Shown piece by piece: positions 60,750 through 64,000 of a stretch of 64,000 nt of DNA. The stretch is from Allacma fusca (Eukaryota > Arthropoda > Collembola > Symphypleona > Sminthuridae). Made by a program: the position numbers and the translations under genes. The stretch lies in assembly GCA_947179485.1 (NCBI GenBank), contig OX359245.1, positions 76,061,067 through 76,125,066 of the forward strand, in the 5' to 3' direction. A model generated the notes under the pieces. It saw nothing but the letters and a program-made list of their open reading frames with translations, searched no databases and was not told where the DNA came from. Numbering within the stretch: the stretch's first letter is position 1; the number at the start of each line of letters is the position of its first letter.

Positions 60750-62455
60750 TTAGGAATTCACTAGCAAAAAATTGACGGTATTATTTGTAAGAATGTCAGC
60801 CAATGTCAAAACCGATGCCCTGTCCACGTAGTACCAGGACCTCATGACTGCTTTCAAGGACTGTAAGGTAGCCAAATGTTTGGATACCCATTTATAATCC
60901 ACATCCCAGTCCAACTGCTGCCTCCATTCCTTCAAGACTTTAGTACTCCGGAAATGAAACTCGGCCATGAAGCTGAAGATTAACATGAGGAGAGTGAACA
61001 TGAAGATACCCAAAAATGCCAATGCATACGACTGCATCCCGGACATTTTGATCCCCCCATAGGTACAGTACACCACTATGAAAATCCCCACTACTTTTGA
61101 ACCTGGGAAAACAATTTTGTTGTAAATTTCGTTGAAGAGCAAAATCTGGATTTGGAGGTTCCGATATACTTTCAATTTAGTGCTCCCAACTCGTAGCTCA
61201 TCCGAAGTCATTTTGTTGCTGCTGGAGCTGTGTACAACAGAAACAAATAATTTATAAAAATTACCAATCTCGAATAATCTCCATAAATAGGTGTATCTTC
61301 AATCATTAAAAACTCAAGCACCTCAGCTCATTGATAATTGACATAATGAGAGCCATTGCAGTGTATGGGACCATGGTCATAATTAGGGCCGAGGAATGGA
61401 AAATGTATTCGATGTATCCCATGCAGGCGGCCGCAAGGATCCTGGTGTTCAAAGATGGATCGTCTCCAAAGAGCGAAGTGAGGTGCTCTGGCGATGTAGG
61501 ACTCAGGAACGCTCCGATACTCATTAGGACTGTTATGCAGTTGATATTGTTGAATGTTGACTGCAGAAACATACCAATTATGATCGTCAAAAACGGAGTT
61601 TTCACTTTGCCCCGAGAGTAATTTTCTGAAAGCAAAAATTAAAAATCTTCACTTGATTGTTCCTTGAGAACCAAATTGAAATAAACCTTTAGACAAACAT
61701 CTCCCAATGTATTTCCAATTTTACATTTCTCTACTTATTCTTGATACCCTTAAAAATAGTTAGCTTTGATTTACCCATAAGTGAAGCTGAGAATTCCAAG
61801 AGCTGGTTTGTGTAGACAGGAAGGACATCTACGTTCATGATGACGCCCAAGTAGCAAACAACGGATATTGAATGATATGCCGCCATGACTCGCATGTAGA
61901 TCTGATCCGAGTTGCTTCGAGTGTCGTCCAAATTGATTTGGATGCATCGGAAGTAAACGAAGAAAACATAGGAGAATCCCATGACCATATTTATACGCCA
62001 GATCATTCGTCGACCCCATCCAGCAAATTCTATCCTCCTCTCGGTTGTGTTCCAGCGATATGGACTTCCAGCAAAAATATAGCCGAAATGGTGAGCGAAT
62101 GCAATGTATCGTAATATTTTCGAGGATAACAAGGCCTCGTTTGTTTTAAGCCCATTATCGGGAAGTATGGCTATTTTTCCCATTTTGTGAATGCCAAAAA
62201 AAGTTGTTACTAAAATTATTATTGCAGCTCTCGATGAGGCTACCCTGTCGTAGTGGATTAATTTAAAGTATTTCACGGATGACTATAGACTTCCCAAAAT
62301 TGAACTTATAAGCTTGTGGACTTTGGCAGACTCAACGTTTGTCATGGCTTGGAATCGGTTTTATGTAATGGATGGTGGAAGGTTTCATAGCTTATTATGA
62401 ACTTACTTGGAAATTGTCACATAAAATATCGCGCTGTTCGTCTATTTTAGTTTCC
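60750..62455 (-). CDS. Copy gamma: multi-pass chemoreceptor-like membrane protein
   Basis: Exons on minus: 62455-62407, 62282-61775, 61625-61322 and 61227-60750 (stop TAA), all GT-AG and in phase, giving about 445 residues plus an unresolved N-terminus. About seven hydrophobic segments are visible, for example AAIIILVTTFFGI, VMGFSYVFFVYF, SISVVCYLGVIMNV, the long exon 3 run, VVGIFIVVYCTYGG and ALAFLGIFMFTLLMLIFSF. The C-terminus LADILTNNTVNFLLVNS is short and shared by all copies. Size, topology, intron pattern and tandem/inverted duplication suggest an arthropod gustatory-receptor-like or related lineage-specific family. I see no diagnostic TYhhhhhQF motif, so the assignment is tentative. 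An in-frame TAG (62285-62283) just before SSVKYF is best explained as part of the acceptor of a 124-nt intron, with exon ETKIDEQRDILCDNFQ upstream. A start codon was not settled; ATG at 62661 is a candidate but the phase does not fit. Confidence 0.65.
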
Positions 62456-63130
62456 CTGTAATTAAATACATATATGCTGAGGTGGGTGTCGTCAACTCCT
62501 TCCAAATGTCTGTTGAACTGATGTGTAATTACTGTTAATCACCTTGATTTAATTTAAAACTAGTGCTACATTTCAATAACCGAACGTTGAATACAACGGT
62601 AGGGTATGTAATTACTTACCTCCTCACAGTTCCCAAGAAGATTGTTTTTTGCAGTTTTCATGTGTGAAGAAAAAATTACTGTATGGGTCCGAATTTCAAC
62701 AGAAAATTCAACTCTGATCACCCATCAGGAATATGTGTACATGGATATTTCCAGGATAGAGAAAGCTTAGTCTGTATAGTTTGGAAAATCTATCCAGAAT
62801 AAATTTATTTTATAAGCATTGCTATACCGTGCAAACATATTTCACAAACTGTAATGTCCAGTATGACATTTAACTTCCAAAATGCATAAATTGTTCTGTG
62901 TTATTATACGATTTTGCGTAAAATGCCCAATTTGTCCTCGAATGAAAATGCCCGAAATGCTCGTCAAATATGCCTTATTGTGCCGGTCTTGTCCTGAAAC
63001 GAAGAGTCCCAAAATGCCGGGCATTTCCAAATTGACATACCCCAAATACAAGAGGGATTTCGACTTCAGTAGAAACCCAAATTCCCTGTATTGCAAAAGA
63101 TAAACCCAAGGAACCAGTCGAGTGGACACG
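62456..63130 (-). other. Upstream flank of gamma, paralogous to 4181-5190
   Basis: Shares ordered blocks with the beta upstream flank. The part at 62855-63060 is rich in AAATGCCC/GGGCATTT words (62925, 62948, 63012, 63024), which also occur at 4320-4430. So the word-rich repeat predates the duplication. It should contain the promoter of gamma, but no core element is obvious. Confidence 0.65.
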
Positions 63131-63375
63131 AATAATTTATGCTTAATATCCCTGTTTCCAGTGTCAGTCAGCTCGGGTACTACAATATTAAAAATTGTAA
63201 TATCCAGCTCGTTACAAATCCGCCTTTATTTTCGTCATACTAAAAACAAACCCTTTGCATTGAAATGCTTGAACTGTGGATTCCGTGGGTAAGGGCGAAA
63301 ACTATTCTGGATTTTTCTGTACGTTACTTACACATTAAAAAATCATCGCTAAGCGATAATTTGAGGCTTCGCGTA

Positions 63376-63926
63376 GGGTGGCGTCAGCTACCGCCGTCAA
63401 AGTATGAGGAACTTTGATTTTTTGTCGAAATTTCAGATTTTTTTTTCGAAAAAACAAACCTGCCGATTTCAACCACAAAATTCACAACCATTATTATTTA
63501 CATAAACAATATTCACAAAACAAATTCATTGAAATCTATTCAGTAGTTTTAGAGATAACTGTCGTTTGACTTGAAGTTCGATATTTCAGATTTTTTCCCA
63601 AAAAAACTAACGGGCCGATTTCTACAACCTAGGAAATAAACATGACTATTTACATAAGCAATACTCACAAAAAAAAATTCATTGGAATACATTCGATAGT
63701 TTTGGAGATAACCGTCATTTGACTTGAGGTCCAAAATTTCAAGAATTGTTTTCTCAAAAACTATCCTGCCGATATCCACCAAATACAAACTCAGTCTTAC
63801 TTTTGACACTAGTAATATTCATAAATTTTTTTATTGAAATCAGACTAGCAGTTTTTGAGTAATCGTGCGGAAGGACACACGGACGTACGGACAAGGCTTT
63901 TTATTAGGGGGCCGACGCCACCCTAA
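63376..63926. repeat. Intact TAGGGTGGCGTC-ended repeat with three internal ~155-bp units
   Basis: The left end TAGGGTGGCGTCAGC (from 63376) and the right end CCGACGCCACCCTA (to 63926) are inverted, with TA at both outer ends. The interior has three imperfect tandem units starting near 63423, 63582 and 63734. Each has an AAATTTCAGATTTTTT-like start, a GCCGAT(T/A)TC middle and a TAGTTTT(A/G)GAGATAAC end. A second copy, split by the CACTA-like element, lies at 5316-5394 and 12218-12734. Confidence 0.75.
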
Positions 63927-64000
63927 AAACCCAAACTATTCGTGTAATCTTGCTCAGTATTCATTTAACCCCTCCGCCGTTGTTCAAAGAGCTAAAAAAA

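Overview
This is eukaryotic DNA, most likely from a hexapod. Introns are short with GT-AG borders, genes are sparse, AT content is high, and DNA transposons, MITEs and satellite DNA dominate. The duplicated multi-pass membrane proteins resemble the lineage-specific chemoreceptor-like families I associate with arthropods, especially springtails. That placement is inference only. Every family assignment below comes from reading the translated sequence; no database was searched.

Layout. 1-17.6 kb holds two direct copies of a chemoreceptor-like gene segment. Copy alpha is only the last exon at 1287-1360. Copy beta has its upstream flank at about 4.2-5.2 kb and its exons at 15.17-16.39 kb. The two parts of beta are separated by about 10 kb of inserted elements. 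Inside that gap is a three-level nest: a TAGGGTGGCGTC-ended repeat is split by a 6.8-kb EnSpm/CACTA-like element (5395-12217, 3-bp target duplication ACT, termini ACCCGC), which itself contains a hAT-type non-autonomous element (10986-12069, 8-bp target duplication CTCATATT). The 6.8-kb element carries a divergent pair of genes: a multi-exon BEN-domain gene on the minus strand and a frameshifted tnp2-type transposase on the plus strand. A degraded hAT transposase (13.95-15.17 kb) abuts the truncated beta gene.

18.7-41.8 kb is a satellite array of 39 long monomers whose lengths are quantised at 554, 576 and 598 bp. The 22-bp steps equal the length of an internal sub-repeat. 41.9-44.9 kb holds nested TIR elements and a decayed Helitron (zinc-finger, Helitron-N and PIF1-like helicase pieces).

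48.2-56.9 kb is the ordinary gene island. A six-exon gene for a secreted, probably GPI-anchored protein of about 1263 aa with stereocilin/otoancorin/mesothelin-like helical repeats lies on the plus strand. Downstream and convergent is a six-exon gene of the regulator-of-microtubule-dynamics family (RMDN/PTPIP51 type) on the minus strand. A tRNA-Ser(GCT) follows at 58.63-58.71 kb. The window ends with a third, inverted and best-preserved chemoreceptor copy, gamma (60.75-62.46 kb, minus), with a pogo/Tigger-type MITE downstream and another TAGGGTGGCGTC repeat at 63.4-63.9 kb.

The recurring theme is non-autonomous elements whose interiors are packed with a family-specific short word (TAGTG, GAAGG, CGGGT, ACTCGCACTC, TACTTGG/ACGAG, AACCGG, AAATGCCC). 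The giant 22-bp-based satellite may be an extreme case of the same process.
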